64,000 nucleotides of DNA from Roseovarius litorisediminis (GTDB taxonomy: Bacteria > Pseudomonadota > Alphaproteobacteria > Rhodobacterales > Rhodobacteraceae): assembly GCF_900172295.1 (NCBI RefSeq), contig NZ_FWFL01000001.1, positions 558,001 to 622,000 of the forward strand, written 5' to 3'. Below the pieces are notes generated by a model. It was not told the DNA's origin. It was given only the letters and a program-made list of their open reading frames with translations, and did not search any database. Of the stretch, positions 17,415 to 27,327 are shown piece by piece. How positions within the stretch are numbered: position 1 is the stretch's first letter; each line of letters begins with the position of its first letter. Both the position numbers and the translations under genes were made by a program.

Positions 17415-18443
17415 ATGTCTTCTCTGGCTACGGAAAGAACCAATATACCGTCTCGCGCGCTTGAAGGTATTTTGTGCGTTGAAGCGGGAATGGTGTTTTT
17501 CGTAATTCAGGACGTGTTGATGAAATCACTTCTGAACACGCACCCGGTTTGGAACCTGATTTTTGTCCGCTCAGTCGTGACGCTAGTTTTGCTTATGCCG
17601 GTCATGCTGTGGCTGGGCCCACCCCACCGGATATTCACACCCCTCTGGCCCCTACATTTTGCGCGCGCAGTTTTGCTTGCCGCTGGTTTTTCGCTGTTCT
17701 ACGCAGCTTTTCCGTTCATGGGATTGGCTGAGGTTACAACAATCTTCTTTTCCGCCCCGCTGATGACAGCCCTTCTGGCCGCAGTTTTCTTACGCGAAAC
17801 CATTGGCTGGCATCGGATCGCGGCACTCATCATCGGATTCATCGGGGTCGTTATCGCGATGAATCCAGTCGGCGACAGCTTTACCTGGGTGGCAATCCTG
17901 CCACTGTTGTGCGCTCTGACCTACGCCATTTCACAAATTATTGCCCGCAAGATTGGCGAGGGCGAATCCAGCCTGACAGCTGGGCTGCAAACCATCAGTT
18001 TCATGGGGCTACTGATCCTGCCACTGGGGTGGTTGACCAATCAGGTAATTACAATCGGGCCCGAGTTTCAGCACCTGCGTATGACCTGGCCCACCGCCCT
18101 GGCGCGGGACTGGTTGGATTTGATGCTTCTGGGCTTTGTGGGAATGCTGGGCTGGATACTGCTGTCGCGGGCCTATCAGGTGGCTAATGCCAGCCTGGTC
18201 GCACCTTTTGACTATACCTACCTGCCGATTGCCGCGGGTGTTGCCTATTTCATGTGGTCTGAAATCCCCCCTTCAAATACCCTTGTCGGCATGGCCCTGA
18301 TCATCCTCAGTGGGCTCTACGTTGGATTTCGCGAGATTCGCGCCGCGCGTCGGCATGATGAACCCACTGTCATGGCCGAAGCTGCCTTTGTCCCCGGTGG
18401 CCCCATGCTTCCGAATATTCCCGACGACGAGAACCTCTTGTGA
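17415..18443 (+). CDS. DMT superfamily (EamA) permease
   Basis: 342 residues with about ten membrane helices and two EamA repeats (roughly 20-150 and 165-310). Typical segments are FFSAPLMTALLAAVFLRETI at the end of repeat one and APFDYTYLPIAAGVAYFMWSE in repeat two. EamA proteins export or import metabolites such as amino acids; the substrate is unknown. A soluble tail of about 30 residues follows the last helix. The stop overlaps the start of the next EamA gene by 4 bases, so the pair may work together or be duplicates. Confidence 0.9.
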   Translation: MSSLATERTNIPSRALEGILCVEAGMVFFVIQDVLMKSLLNTHPVWNLIFVRSVVTLVLLMPVMLWLGPPHRIFTPLWPLHFARAVLLAAGFSLFYAAFPFMGLAEVTTIFFSAPLMTALLAAVFLRETIGWHRIAALIIGFIGVVIAMNPVGDSFTWVAILPLLCALTYAISQIIARKIGEGESSLTAGLQTISFMGLLILPLGWLTNQVITIGPEFQHLRMTWPTALARDWLDLMLLGFVGMLGWILLSRAYQVANASLVAPFDYTYLPIAAGVAYFMWSEIPPSNTLVGMALIILSGLYVGFREIRAARRHDEPTVMAEAAFVPGGPMLPNIPDDENLL

Positions 18444-19339
18444 CCCGCATGCCGTCCGAGCGTCGCGCAGGTGGCTATGTGCTTGTATTCCTGGCTGGTG
18501 TCCTGTGGTCAACTGTGGGCTTGGGTATCCGGCTGATCGAGGATTCACTGGTCTGGCAGATTTTGTTGTACAGATCGCTCAGTCTGACCGCGCTGTTGTA
18601 CATCGTGATCCGCATACGAACCGGGCGCGATCCGTTCAAACTGGCCAGGGCTTCGGGTCTTCCCGGCGTGATTGGTGGCCTGTCTTTGGTTGCAGCCTAC
18701 ACGGGCGGTATTTACGCTGTCCAAAACACGTCGGTCGCCAACGCGATGATACTGTTTGCCAGTGCGCCTTTCATGGCCGCAATCCTGGGCCTTCTGGTGC
18801 TGGGCGAACGGGTGCGTCGCGCCACATGGATTGCGATAGCTTTTGCCTTTTTCGGGATCAGCGTCATGGTCTGGGACAATTCCGATAGCTCAGCTGTTTC
18901 AGGCAGCCTGGCAGCACTTGGGTCGGCGTTCGGCTTTGCCGTTTTCACAATCGCCCTGCGTTGGGGAAAAAGCGGGGAAATGATGCCGGCGGTCTTCTTA
19001 TCTGGTATCTTTGCCATCGTAATCATGACGGGTATATGTGCGGTACTCGGGCTTCCATTGATCATTTCCCGGCTTGATGGCGGCATCGCTCTTGGCATGG
19101 GCATCTTTCAGGTGGGTGCGGGCCTGGTGCTTTATACAATTGGCTCCAAGACCGTGCCGGCGGCCGAACTGACATTGTTATCCCTGGCCGAGGTTGTACT
19201 CGCCCCTTTCTGGGTCTGGCTTGCCTTGGGTGAAACAACCACAACAAATACTTTAATTGGCGGTGTCGTCCTATTAGCTGCAATTGTGGGAAATGCCCTG
19301 ACCGGTGCCCGCCGGAAGCCACCCGTAACGATCATCTGA
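18440..19339 (+). CDS. DMT superfamily (EamA) permease
   Basis: 299 residues beginning at a GTG that overlaps the previous stop (GTGA). Ten predicted membrane helices in two EamA repeats: for example SVANAMILFASAPFMAAILG and the RxRRATWIAIAFAFFGI region in repeat one, and LTLLSLAEVVLAPFWVWLAL in repeat two. It is clearly of the same fold as the upstream permease but has a diverged sequence. Substrate unknown; coupling suggests it is expressed with its neighbour. Confidence 0.9.
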   Translation: MTRMPSERRAGGYVLVFLAGVLWSTVGLGIRLIEDSLVWQILLYRSLSLTALLYIVIRIRTGRDPFKLARASGLPGVIGGLSLVAAYTGGIYAVQNTSVANAMILFASAPFMAAILGLLVLGERVRRATWIAIAFAFFGISVMVWDNSDSSAVSGSLAALGSAFGFAVFTIALRWGKSGEMMPAVFLSGIFAIVIMTGICAVLGLPLIISRLDGGIALGMGIFQVGAGLVLYTIGSKTVPAAELTLLSLAEVVLAPFWVWLALGETTTTNTLIGGVVLLAAIVGNALTGARRKPPVTII

Positions 19340-19466
19340 AACCTTCCGCATCCGGAATATTTCACAGACTGCAATTAACCCATATCAATCCCGCAAAGAG
19401 AACGTTCTGCTAAACTTGGTTTGGCAGGCAGCGCTGTCTGCACGACATCACGATAGGAGTGTTCAT

Positions 19467-19739
19467 ATGCGACAGTTACTTATTATACTCGCTTGCACTG
19501 CAGGTTTAACCTTGGCGGGCTGCATGGATGCCCGGGACGAACGTATTCTCACCGGCGCGGTGATTGGTGCTGGTGCGGGGTTTATCACGGCCAAGGTATT
19601 TGACGCAGACAGTGACTGGATTGTGCTAACAGCCCTCACGGGGGCGGCAATCGGCGCATTGGTGGCCAGGAACACCCGCACCAACGAATGTGCCTACAAC
19701 AATGGCGACGGCAGATATCGGGTTAGACGTTGTGGCTAA
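19467..19739 (+). CDS. small lipoprotein with a glycine-zipper segment
   Basis: 90 residues starting at the ATG at 19467 with TAGGAGT 6 bases upstream. The signal peptide ends in a lipobox (LTLAGC, cysteine at about residue 18). The mature part has small-residue-rich stretches (GAVIGAGAGFITAKV and ALTGAAIGALVA) typical of glycine-zipper outer-membrane lipoproteins, then a short tail with two cysteines (NECAYN, RRCG). Probably an envelope protein; function unknown. An upstream start at 19416 has no signal logic. Confidence 0.8.
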   Translation: MRQLLIILACTAGLTLAGCMDARDERILTGAVIGAGAGFITAKVFDADSDWIVLTALTGAAIGALVARNTRTNECAYNNGDGRYRVRRCG

Positions 19740-19808
19740 AGCGTTTCGACTTATTGTGCACTCAGCACCATAAGGCTCAACCCCGGTCGCTATCGATGGT
19801 GTGGACGT

Positions 19809-19843
19809 TTCGAGATCAGGTTGCGGATCACCTTGATCTCGAA
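19809..19843. repeat. inverted repeat between the lipoprotein and queF
   Basis: TTCGAGATCA (19809-19818) is repeated inverted as TGATCTCGAA (19834-19843), with a further GGT/ACC pairing inside. It lies between convergent genes, 12 bases beyond the queF stop and 70 beyond the lipoprotein stop. It probably forms a transcript-end hairpin for queF, although it lacks a U tract. Confidence 0.5.
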
Positions 19844-19854
19844 GCGCTTTAGGC

Positions 19855-20322
19855 TTACCCGCGCCCGCGATAAGGCGGCACGCCCTGATCGGGTATCCAG
19901 ACGCCTTCTGGCATCGGCCCTGTCTGATAAAAGACATCGATCGGAATGCCGCCGCGTGGGTACCAGTAGCCACCAATTCGTAGCCATTGTGGGTCCAGAA
20001 AATCCGCCAGCCGGCGGGCGATGGAAACGGTGCAATCCTCGTGAAACGCGCCGTGATTCCGGAATGAGCCTAAAAACAATTTCAGAGACTTGCTTTCAAC
20101 CAACCAGGCCCCCGGTACGTAATCAATTACCAGATGGGCAAAATCCGGCTGCCCCGTCATCGGACAAAGCGAGGTAAATTCCGGCGCCACAAAACGTACG
20201 TTATAGGCCACGTCCGCCTGCGGGTTCGGCACCTTTTCCAGTTCGGCCTTTTCGGGACTGTCAGGAAGTTTAGTTTCACCCCCCAACTGTTTGAGATTCT
20301 TATAGATATTGTCGTCGTTCAT
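19855..20322 (-). CDS. queF: NADPH-dependent 7-cyano-7-deazaguanine (preQ0) reductase
   Basis: 155 residues, the unimodular (YkvM-type) QueF length. It reduces the nitrile of preQ0 to the aminomethyl of preQ1 in queuosine synthesis. The catalytic cysteine is in [14 protein letters not shown], and the family motif [21 protein letters not shown] provides substrate and NADPH contacts in two parts. The ATG at 20322 is preceded by GAGAGTGG. It is last in the order queC-queD-queE-queF on this strand, 15 bases after queE. Confidence 0.96.
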   Translation of the reverse strand: MNDDNIYKNLKQLGGETKLPDSPEKAELEKVPNPQADVAYNVRFVAPEFTSLCPMTGQPDFAHLVIDYVPGAWLVESKSLKLFLGSFRNHGAFHEDCTVSIARRLADFLDPQWLRIGGYWYPRGGIPIDVFYQTGPMPEGVWIPDQGVPPYRGRG

Positions 20323-20337
20323 TTTATCCACTCTCAA

Positions 20338-21066
20338 TCAGACACCGCGTTTGTTGCCCCACAACATGACGTGCAATTGCGGCAAGACCCGCGCTTCAAA
20401 CCACTTGTCGGCGGTCACGCGATCCACAAGCCAGCGCATGCGCTCATCAATGCCGTTCTGATCCACAACCGCTTTGTCATCATCTGGCGGCGGCGGCGTA
20501 TGGTTGCCAGGCTGCAAATACATCGGAAGGTCGTGATGCCGCTTTGCGACTTCGCGGGCATAAGCATAATCCGCCTCGTCAAAAACGACTACTTTTAAAA
20601 TGGTATCAGTACCTTGCGCAGCGTTCCTGCAGTCCTGCAAAAGACCCCAATCCGTCTCCATTCCACTTGAGGGTGGCTTGGGGCTGAGCACCAACAAATC
20701 CAGGTCCGCAAACCACCTTCTGGCAACCGAGCCTTGAGTTTCCAGCGCAAAGCGATAGCCCTTGGCATGGCCCAATTCAATCAAACCACCCAAGGGTTGG
20801 ATTGCCGGGTTGCCGCCGGACAGCGACACCATCAACGGAACGCCTCCTGAAAGACGTGAAATTTCGTCTATAACCTCTTGTGAAGTAAACGCTTTCCATG
20901 ACTCACGGTACTCAGAATCAACGGCGTGCAGGCTGTCACACCAACGGCACCGATAATCGCAGCCGCCTGTTCGGACAAACACCGTGGGCACCCCGATAAG
21001 CGCCCCTTCGCCCTGAATGGTAGGTCCGAATATTTCCGACACGCGGATTTTTTCATCAACTTTCAC
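20338..21066 (-). CDS. queE: 7-carboxy-7-deazaguanine synthase (radical SAM)
   Basis: 242 residues from a GTG at 21066 that overlaps the queD stop as GTGA; an ATG at 21084 would add six residues. QueE converts 6-carboxytetrahydropterin to 7-carboxy-7-deazaguanine. The radical-SAM cluster motif is C-DYR-C-RW-C (CX3CX2C) within [16 protein letters not shown], preceded by [11 protein letters not shown], which is typical of the family. SLSGGNPA supplies the SAM-binding glycine segment. Third step of the adjacent preQ0 operon. Confidence 0.96.
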   Translation of the reverse strand: MKVDEKIRVSEIFGPTIQGEGALIGVPTVFVRTGGCDYRCRWCDSLHAVDSEYRESWKAFTSQEVIDEISRLSGGVPLMVSLSGGNPAIQPLGGLIELGHAKGYRFALETQGSVARRWFADLDLLVLSPKPPSSGMETDWGLLQDCRNAAQGTDTILKVVVFDEADYAYAREVAKRHHDLPMYLQPGNHTPPPPDDDKAVVDQNGIDERMRWLVDRVTADKWFEARVLPQLHVMLWGNKRGV

Positions 21067-21419
21067 GGCCGGTATTCCGCCCATGTTTTTGGGGTTTCAC
21101 TGACTTTCGCCGCAGATACTTCGGACCAGCGCGCTTTACACCAGTCGTAAAAATGTCTGGCCAAGTGTTCGGCTGTGACCCGGTCATCGCCCAGAACATC
21201 ATTGAGATGCCGGTGGTCGAGGGTTTCGTCGATGTACCGCTTCAGCGCTGCAAGATCCAGATAATCACGCACAAAACCATTTGCATTCAACGCTTCACTT
21301 TGCAGCTCAATTACAACAACATAGTTGTGGCCATGAAGGCGTGCACATTGGTGATCCTCCGGCAATCCCTTCAGCTGGTGAGAAGCGGAAAAGTGAAATT
21401 CCTTGCTGATCCGGTACAT
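21063..21419 (-). CDS. queD: 6-carboxytetrahydropterin synthase
   Basis: 118 residues. QueD turns dihydroneopterin triphosphate into 6-carboxytetrahydropterin. Zinc-binding histidines are visible in FSASHQL and in [11 protein letters not shown], and the catalytic cysteine precedes the latter pair. DHRHLND is also typical of the family. The ATG overlaps the queC stop by one base (TGATG), and the stop overlaps the queE start, so the genes are tightly coupled. The pterin substrate must come from a GTP cyclohydrolase encoded elsewhere. Confidence 0.95.
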   Translation of the reverse strand: MYRISKEFHFSASHQLKGLPEDHQCARLHGHNYVVVIELQSEALNANGFVRDYLDLAALKRYIDETLDHRHLNDVLGDDRVTAEHLARHFYDWCKARWSEVSAAKVSETPKTWAEYRP

Positions 21420-22117
21420 CACACACCCGCCTTGTTGACAGCGGTCAGCCAAAAATCAGGATCATCGTATTCAGTGGGGTCATTCACGCCCGCCAGATGA
21501 AACGCCTCGCGCCGCTCGACACAGGTTCCGCAACGCCCACAATGACGTTCACCGCCCTTGTAGCATGACCATGTCTGCGCAAATGGGGTGTTATGACGGG
21601 CGCCATCGATCACGATATCGGCCTTGGACCCATCAACATAAGGCGTATACAGCCGAACCGTTGCGTATCCGTCCAGCGCCTGATCCTGCATCGCCTGAAA
21701 CGCAGAGATGAAGGCAGGCCGGCAGTCGGGATAAATGAAATGATCGCCACCATGTACCGCCGTGGCGACGGCATCGGCCTTTTCCGCTGCTGCCATACCA
21801 AAGGCAATTGCCAGCATGATCGCATTGCGATTGGGCACGATGGTAAGTTTCATCGTTTCCTCTGCATAATGCCCATCCGGCACATTTATGTTGTCAGTCA
21901 GAGCCGACCCGGTCAAAGCCGCGCCAACTGCCTGAATATCAACTGCCTTGAACGGCACCCCAAGACGCGCAGCGCAAGCCGCAGCATAGTCCAGCTCCTT
22001 GGAGTGACGTTGCCCATAGTTGAAGGACAAAAGCCCCTTCAACGTATTTTCAGCAGCAACTTTGTGCGCAAGCGATACGGAATCGAGCCCGCCCGAGCAG
22101 ATGACAATCGTATTCAA
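21419..22117 (-). CDS. queC: 7-cyano-7-deazaguanine (preQ0) synthase
   Basis: 232 residues from a TTG at 22117 with AAGGAC upstream; this start gives the standard N-terminus with the ATP PP-loop SGGLDSVS at residue 8. An ATG at 22174 would add 19 residues before it. QueC uses ATP and ammonia to convert 7-carboxy-7-deazaguanine to preQ0. A C-terminal zinc site is visible as CYKGGERHCGRCGTC. It is the first gene of the que operon. The 255 bases upstream, to the acyl-CoA ligase stop, show no gene I can support. Confidence 0.95.
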   Translation of the reverse strand: MNTIVICSGGLDSVSLAHKVAAENTLKGLLSFNYGQRHSKELDYAAACAARLGVPFKAVDIQAVGAALTGSALTDNINVPDGHYAEETMKLTIVPNRNAIMLAIAFGMAAAEKADAVATAVHGGDHFIYPDCRPAFISAFQAMQDQALDGYATVRLYTPYVDGSKADIVIDGARHNTPFAQTWSCYKGGERHCGRCGTCVERREAFHLAGVNDPTEYDDPDFWLTAVNKAGV

Positions 22118-22372
22118 TTTTCCAGTCCTTGTTTTAGCTATGGGCGGGTAGGCTGCGACCGCCAGGCGAACCATCTAAATTGTCCTGAATAGTTTGGCAA
22201 GCCACGTCAAGGCCAGGGCCACTGCGGGCTAATGCCATATCCCGCCATTTTCAGGATCAAAAGCATTCCAAGATAAACCTGACTCATGGGGTTGTCTCGA
22301 AATGTGCGTACCCTATTGATACTGCGAGCGCTTCGAAAAAAAACCTGTTTCGCAAGTTGATTATGAAACGCT

Positions 22373-23890
22373 TTAGCCGTCGTGCAATCTGGCACGCAAT
22401 TCGGTTTTCAGAACCTTGCCGTAATTGTTCTTGGGCAGTTCAGGCAGCACAAAATAGTCTTTTGGTCTTTTGAACCGGGCGATCTGCTCCAGGCAATGGG
22501 TGTCAAGCGCTTCCCGGTCCAGACCCGCCCCTTCTGCAAGCACCACGAATGCAACAATATCTTCCCCCCATTCGGCGCTCTTGCGGCCAACCACGGACAC
22601 CTCGCTGAGCGATGGATGTGTTAGCAAAACCTCTTCTACTTCACGCGGATAGATGTTTGATCCGCCCGAAATTATCATGTCTTTCGAACGGTCCTGCAGT
22701 GTAACATAGCCATCTTCATCCATATGGCCCACATCGCCAGTCAGCAGCCAGCCGTTCACCAGAGTTTTTGCCGTTGCTTCGGGGTTGTTCCAATATCCTG
22801 GCATCACAGTATCCCCACGCACCATGATCTCGCCAGCTGTGCCGCGTGGCAGTTCATGGCCCTCGGCACCACCAATCATGACCTCGACCACAGATTGCGC
22901 ACGTCCCACCGACCCCAGGCGCTCGCGCCAACGTGGCTGGCCCCGGTCGTTTATATCTTTGCGGGACAGCGCCGTTATGGACATCGGGCATTCACCCTGA
23001 CCGTAAATCTGGATGAACCTGTCGCCAAAGTGATCAACGGCCTCGATGATATCGGCCAAATACATCGGGCCACCGGCATACACCAGGCTTCGCAAACCCT
23101 CACCAGTGGCGCCTGATGCCTTTGCATAGGCCGTTAATCGCTTGACCATGGTCGGGGCGGCGAACAAGTGAATGTCGCGATGATGACGCGCCAGATCAAG
23201 GATTTCAGCCTCGTCAAACCCTTCGGATATCGGGCAGACATGGCGTGCGCCCATCTGCACATGCAGCATCGCATAGATACCGGCGCCGTGGCTCATTGGG
23301 GCGGCATACAGTGTGGCATCACAGGGTCGGACCGGGTCGACATCAACGTGATAAACCAATGACATCGCGATCAGCATGCGATGAGTGATCATAACCCCCT
23401 TGGGGCGCCCGGTGGTGCCGGAAGTGTAAAACAACCATGCCAGATCCGTGGGCGCGCGCGCCGTAACCTGTGCCAAAGGCGGCCCCCGCAAGGCCTGCGC
23501 ATAGTCTGTCCCGGAGATGTCAACAACCCGACCGGACGCACCGGCCTCTAACAGCGCCTCAGCCAAGCCCCGAGATGTCACCGTAAAGCTGGCGCCCGCA
23601 TTTTCAATGATCCATGCCGCCTCGCGGCCGTGAAGTTTCGCATTTATCGGAACAATTACGGCCCCTGCATACCAGATGCCGCACATGGCAATCAGATAGT
23701 CCGGGCAGTTCGTCATAAAAATCGCCACCCGGTTGCCGGGTTGAACGCCCTGTCCCGCTAACCAGCTTGCAAATCGAGCGGCGCGATTGTGGAACTGACC
23801 ATAGTCCGCCACACAGTCATACCCCAAAAAAATCGCCGGACGTGCCGGGTCTACCTTCGCAATACGTTCCAGCAAAATTGCGATGTTCAT
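22373..23890 (-). CDS. class I adenylate-forming acyl-CoA ligase
   Basis: 505 residues, ANL superfamily. It has the P-loop FYTSGTTGRPKGVM, the A5-type motif IYGQGECPMSIT, GWLLTGDVGHMDEDGY, the hinge DRSKDMIISGGSNIYPREVE, and the C-terminal catalytic lysine in PKNNYGKVLKTEL. It activates a carboxylic acid to its CoA thioester via acyl-AMP. The length fits medium/long-chain or aryl-CoA ligases rather than Acs; the exact substrate is not readable. It starts at the ATG at 23890 with AGGGGA upstream and stands alone between the que operon and accB. Confidence 0.9.
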   Translation of the reverse strand: MNIAILLERIAKVDPARPAIFLGYDCVADYGQFHNRAARFASWLAGQGVQPGNRVAIFMTNCPDYLIAMCGIWYAGAVIVPINAKLHGREAAWIIENAGASFTVTSRGLAEALLEAGASGRVVDISGTDYAQALRGPPLAQVTARAPTDLAWLFYTSGTTGRPKGVMITHRMLIAMSLVYHVDVDPVRPCDATLYAAPMSHGAGIYAMLHVQMGARHVCPISEGFDEAEILDLARHHRDIHLFAAPTMVKRLTAYAKASGATGEGLRSLVYAGGPMYLADIIEAVDHFGDRFIQIYGQGECPMSITALSRKDINDRGQPRWRERLGSVGRAQSVVEVMIGGAEGHELPRGTAGEIMVRGDTVMPGYWNNPEATAKTLVNGWLLTGDVGHMDEDGYVTLQDRSKDMIISGGSNIYPREVEEVLLTHPSLSEVSVVGRKSAEWGEDIVAFVVLAEGAGLDREALDTHCLEQIARFKRPKDYFVLPELPKNNYGKVLKTELRARLHDG

Positions 23891-24273
23891 GCGTGTCCCC
23901 TGTTTTCTGCCACCACAGAAACATCCATTGCCCCGTCAATCAATTGCGTTGAAACACACAAACCGCTTTGCCCGCCGAAAACGCAAGGCACATACATGCC
24001 ATGACGTCGGAAAACCTGACTTTTATCGTGCGCCACCCGAACAGGTTTCAGGCCCGCAAGCTGGCTGAACTGGTGGCAAAACCGTCAATCATGTCACTGT
24101 GATCTCGACGTCTGGTCAAGTTTTTGATTTTTCTCCTCGTAATTTGGCAACTAATATCCCATTTTGCTTGTCAAATGCCCGCTTTTCTAAGGCTGCGGGT
24201 TGGCTTATAAGCGACGAAAATAACGCGAGGGTGACGCATGTGCGGGGATCTTCGCAACCGGTCGAGGAACCAG
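23891..24273. other. intergenic region between divergent acyl-CoA ligase and accB
   Basis: About 380 bases separate two divergent genes. The region must hold both promoters and the accB leader. I see an AT-rich stretch at about 24110-24190 (TTTTTGATTTTTCTCC), suitable for a promoter. A 34-codon open frame from 24002 has no ribosome site and no recognisable content. No RNA gene or repeat is evident. Confidence 0.4.
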
Positions 24274-24768
24274 ATGCCAAACAAATCTCATGAAACGGAC
24301 GTGGCCTTTATCAAGGCTCTGGCGGAATTGCTGAACGAAAACGATCTGACAGAATTGCAGGTCAAACGGGAATATGGCGCCGATGACAGCCTGAAAGTGC
24401 GGGTAAGCCGCCGCAAGGAAGTGGTGGCGCAAATGGCGGCCGCCCCGGTTGCCGCTGCAGCCCCGGTTGCCGCTGGCGCAGCACCTTCCCCTGCTGCCCC
24501 GGCCGGTGAGGCCGCAGACGACCCTGCCAGCCACCCGGGTGTGGTTGCTTCTCCCATGGTCGGCACGATTTACATGCAGGCTGAACCTGGCGCGCCGTCC
24601 TTTGTGAGCGTTGGTGATCAGGTCAAAGAGGGTGACACATTGCTGATCGTCGAAGCCATGAAAACCATGAACCACATTCCTGCGCCCCGCGCAGGAACAG
24701 TGAAACGTATACTGGTCGACGATGGGGCAGCGGTCGAATATGGCTCCCCTTTGATGATTATCGAATAA
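24274..24768 (+). CDS. accB: biotin carboxyl carrier protein of acetyl-CoA carboxylase
   Basis: 164 residues starting at the ATG at 24274 with GAGGAA upstream. There is a short N-terminal domain, an Ala/Pro-rich flexible linker ([19 protein letters not shown]), and then the biotinyl domain (about 85-164) with the biotin-attachment lysine in EAMKTMNHI. AccB carries the carboxylated biotin between AccC and AccAD in the first step of fatty acid synthesis. accC follows after 10 bases. Confidence 0.96.
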   Translation: MPNKSHETDVAFIKALAELLNENDLTELQVKREYGADDSLKVRVSRRKEVVAQMAAAPVAAAAPVAAGAAPSPAAPAGEAADDPASHPGVVASPMVGTIYMQAEPGAPSFVSVGDQVKEGDTLLIVEAMKTMNHIPAPRAGTVKRILVDDGAAVEYGSPLMIIE

Positions 24769-24778
24769 GGCCAAACAG

Positions 24779-26128
24779 ATGTTCGACAAGATCCTTGTGG
24801 CCAACCGGGGCGAAATTGCCCTTCGTGTCATCCGCGCTGCGCGCGAAATGGGCATTCAGACGGTTGCGGTTCATTCGACTGCGGATGCCGATGCGATGCA
24901 TGTTCGCATGGCGGATGAATCGGTCTGTATTGGCCCTCCGTCCAGCACCGACAGCTACTTGTCGATCCCAGCCATCATCGCGGCCTGCGAAGTGACCGGC
25001 GCCCAAGCGATCCATCCGGGTTACGGTTTTCTCAGTGAAAACGCCAATTTCGTACAGATTGTCGAAGACCACGACCTGACCTTTATCGGACCTACGGCCG
25101 AACACATCCGGATAATGGGTGACAAGATCACCGCCAAAGATACGATGAAAGCGCTTGGTGTACCTTGTGTGCCAGGTTCGGACGGGGGCGTGTCCACCTT
25201 GAAGGAAGCCCGGAAACTGGGCGAAGAGATGGGTTATCCCGTCATTATCAAGGCCACCGCAGGCGGTGGCGGCCGTGGCATGAAAGTGGCCCAGAACGCC
25301 GATGAAATGGAAAGCGCGTTTATGACCGCGCGCTCCGAGGGTAAGGCCGCGTTTGGCAATGACGAGGTCTATATCGAGAAATACCTGACCACGCCGCGCC
25401 ATATTGAAATTCAGGTCTTTGGCGACGGCAAAGGCAAGGCGGTTCATCTGGGCGAGCGCGACTGTTCCCTCCAGCGGCGCCACCAGAAAGTTTTCGAAGA
25501 AGCACCGGGTCCCTGCATTTCAGCTGAAGAACGCGACCGGATTGGGAAAACCTGTGCCGATGCTGTCGCGCGCATAAATTATACAGGCGCCGGCACCATC
25601 GAGTTCCTCTACGAAAATGGAGAGTTCTTCTTCATCGAGATGAACACCCGACTTCAGGTTGAACACCCGGTAACAGAAGCCATCTTTGGCGTTGATCTGG
25701 TTCAGGAACAGATTCGTGTGGCCGAAGGGCTGCCGATGTCCTTTACCCAAGATGACCTGGAGATTAACGGGCATGCGATTGAAGTTCGTATCAACGCTGA
25801 AAAGTTGCCCGACTTCTCGCCTCGCCCTGGCAAGATTACACAATTTCACGCCCCGGGCGGGTTGGGCGTGCGGATGGATTCAGCACTCTATGATGGTTAT
25901 TCGATCCCACCCTACTACGATTCACTTATCGGCAAGCTCATTGTGCATGGTCGCGACCGGCCCAGTGCCCTGGCGCGCCTGAGCCGGGCGCTTGGAGAAT
26001 TGATTGTTGACGGTGTGGATACAACGGTTCCGCTTTTCGATGCATTGTTGCAGGAAGAAGATATCCAATCCGGCAATTACAATATCCATTGGCTCGAACG
26101 TTGGCTGGAAAACAATCTTCGCGGATGA
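24779..26128 (+). CDS. accC: biotin carboxylase subunit of acetyl-CoA carboxylase
   Basis: 449 residues, full family length. It catalyses ATP-dependent carboxylation of the biotin on AccB. Recognisable are the N-terminal [20 protein letters not shown], the ATP-grasp glycine loop [12 protein letters not shown], the EAPGP segment, the catalytic [15 protein letters not shown], and a C-terminal region including RPGKI. It directly follows accB in the usual accBC operon. Confidence 0.97.
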   Translation: MFDKILVANRGEIALRVIRAAREMGIQTVAVHSTADADAMHVRMADESVCIGPPSSTDSYLSIPAIIAACEVTGAQAIHPGYGFLSENANFVQIVEDHDLTFIGPTAEHIRIMGDKITAKDTMKALGVPCVPGSDGGVSTLKEARKLGEEMGYPVIIKATAGGGGRGMKVAQNADEMESAFMTARSEGKAAFGNDEVYIEKYLTTPRHIEIQVFGDGKGKAVHLGERDCSLQRRHQKVFEEAPGPCISAEERDRIGKTCADAVARINYTGAGTIEFLYENGEFFFIEMNTRLQVEHPVTEAIFGVDLVQEQIRVAEGLPMSFTQDDLEINGHAIEVRINAEKLPDFSPRPGKITQFHAPGGLGVRMDSALYDGYSIPPYYDSLIGKLIVHGRDRPSALARLSRALGELIVDGVDTTVPLFDALLQEEDIQSGNYNIHWLERWLENNLRG

Positions 26129-26353
26129 ACCCCCTCGCACGTAATGAAAGTTTTTCGGTTCCCGCGATCATATTCCACGCCAGAATTTTGACCCGATCAA
26201 ATCCGGATGGAACTCTGGGCGGCGCTCGTAAGGACCGTGCGGCAAATCTGAGCATCTACGACCATCCGCGCACCCACCATTATCCGGCTAAACCGCTGAC
26301 CTGTGCCAAAACCCCCACTTTTTTGCAGCACCAGAAAAGCGTATTGAATTTGA

Positions 26354-27004
26354 ATGAGCCAGTCTGAATTCTCAATTACCCCAGAGCTTTTATTGCATGC
26401 CTACACGGCCGGGATATTCCCGATGTCAGAAAGCCGACATGACCCCGAGATTTTCTGGGTAGACCCGCGCCGCCGGGGGATACTTCCGCTTGACGGGTTT
26501 CATATCTCGCGCAGCCTTGCACGCAAGTTGAAGAAGGGCCTGTATTCAGTTGAAATAAATAAAGACTTTTCTGGAGTCGTGGATGCCTGCGCGGACCGGG
26601 ACGAAACGTGGATCAACACAGAAATTCGCGAACTATACTGCCAGTTGCATCAAATGGGGTGTGCACATTCAATCGAGATTCGGCAAAACGAAAGCCTGAT
26701 CGGGGGGGTCTACGGCGTGGCCATTGGTGCTGCGTTTTTTGGCGAGAGTATGTTTTCGCGCCAAACCGATGCATCAAAACTGGCATTAGCGTATCTGGTC
26801 GACCACCTGCGGCGCTGTGGCTTTACCCTTTTCGACACCCAGTTTATCACACCACATCTAGCGTCCTTGGGCGCCGTGGAAATCAACCGGGCGGCTTATA
26901 AATTGCTGCTGGAAGACGCCCTAAAGCGGCCAGCATCCATAGATGCCTGTCCGCTGTGTAAAAATCCCTATTCTGTTTTGCAACGCAACACCCAAACGTC
27001 GTAA
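26354..27004 (+). CDS. aat: leucyl/phenylalanyl-tRNA-protein transferase
   Basis: 216 residues. Aat adds Leu or Phe from charged tRNA to proteins with N-terminal Arg or Lys, marking them for ClpAP by the N-end rule. Typical motifs: AYTAGIFPMSE, FWVDPRRRGILPLD, and GGVYGVAIGAAFFGESMFS. Four cysteines near the end (CPLCKNPY and upstream) are noted but not known to matter. It follows accC after 225 bases, in the usual rhodobacteral order accB-accC-aat. Its 3' end overlaps the convergent DUF2155 gene by 37 bases. Confidence 0.95.
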   Translation: MSQSEFSITPELLLHAYTAGIFPMSESRHDPEIFWVDPRRRGILPLDGFHISRSLARKLKKGLYSVEINKDFSGVVDACADRDETWINTEIRELYCQLHQMGCAHSIEIRQNESLIGGVYGVAIGAAFFGESMFSRQTDASKLALAYLVDHLRRCGFTLFDTQFITPHLASLGAVEINRAAYKLLLEDALKRPASIDACPLCKNPYSVLQRNTQTS

Positions 27005-27327
27005 CGCGGGTGCTCTAGCGCATTCAGCGCGGGTGACGATGCCACCATCCAGCCTGAGAACAGAATCTTCTTGGTTTCCGTGTCGCGTATTGTCAGAAAA
27101 GCGTAGGCATCACCGGCGGGGTCATCGGCCGGATATCGACATTCATGCAGCTCAACAGTAAGACGCCCAAGTTCAGCCTGCTCTTTATTTGAAAGTTCCA
27201 GATTTGAAATCTGGCCATCGACTTTATCGACCCCACGCAACTCTGCACCGGTGCCGCTTGACACTTCCTGCTGTGCCCAAGCCTGGCCGGTAAGCACAAG
27301 CATGACGCCCAGTAAGATTGCCCTCAT
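26968..27327 (-). CDS. DUF2155 domain periplasmic protein
   Basis: 119 residues with a clear signal peptide (RAILLGVMLVLTGQAWA) and a DUF2155 core: the segments LRGVDKVDGQ, HECRYPADDPAGDAYAFL and LFSGWMVASSPALNALEHPRYDVWVLRC, each read in parts, with two conserved cysteines likely forming a disulfide. Function unknown; the family is found next to complex I accessory and lipid-transport genes in alphaproteobacteria. The ATG overlaps the mlaD stop (ATGA), and the 3' end overlaps aat on the other strand. Confidence 0.9.
   Translation of the reverse strand: MRAILLGVMLVLTGQAWAQQEVSSGTGAELRGVDKVDGQISNLELSNKEQAELGRLTVELHECRYPADDPAGDAYAFLTIRDTETKKILFSGWMVASSPALNALEHPRYDVWVLRCKTE

Noticed and set aside
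22207..22395. Short frame upstream of the que operon with a hydrophobic C-terminal piece
   Set aside because: It overlaps the 3' end of the acyl-CoA ligase gene, has no ribosome site, and I recognise no family.
23891..24273. 34-codon frame from 24002 upstream of accB
   Set aside because: Too short, no ribosome site, no recognisable content; chance open frame.
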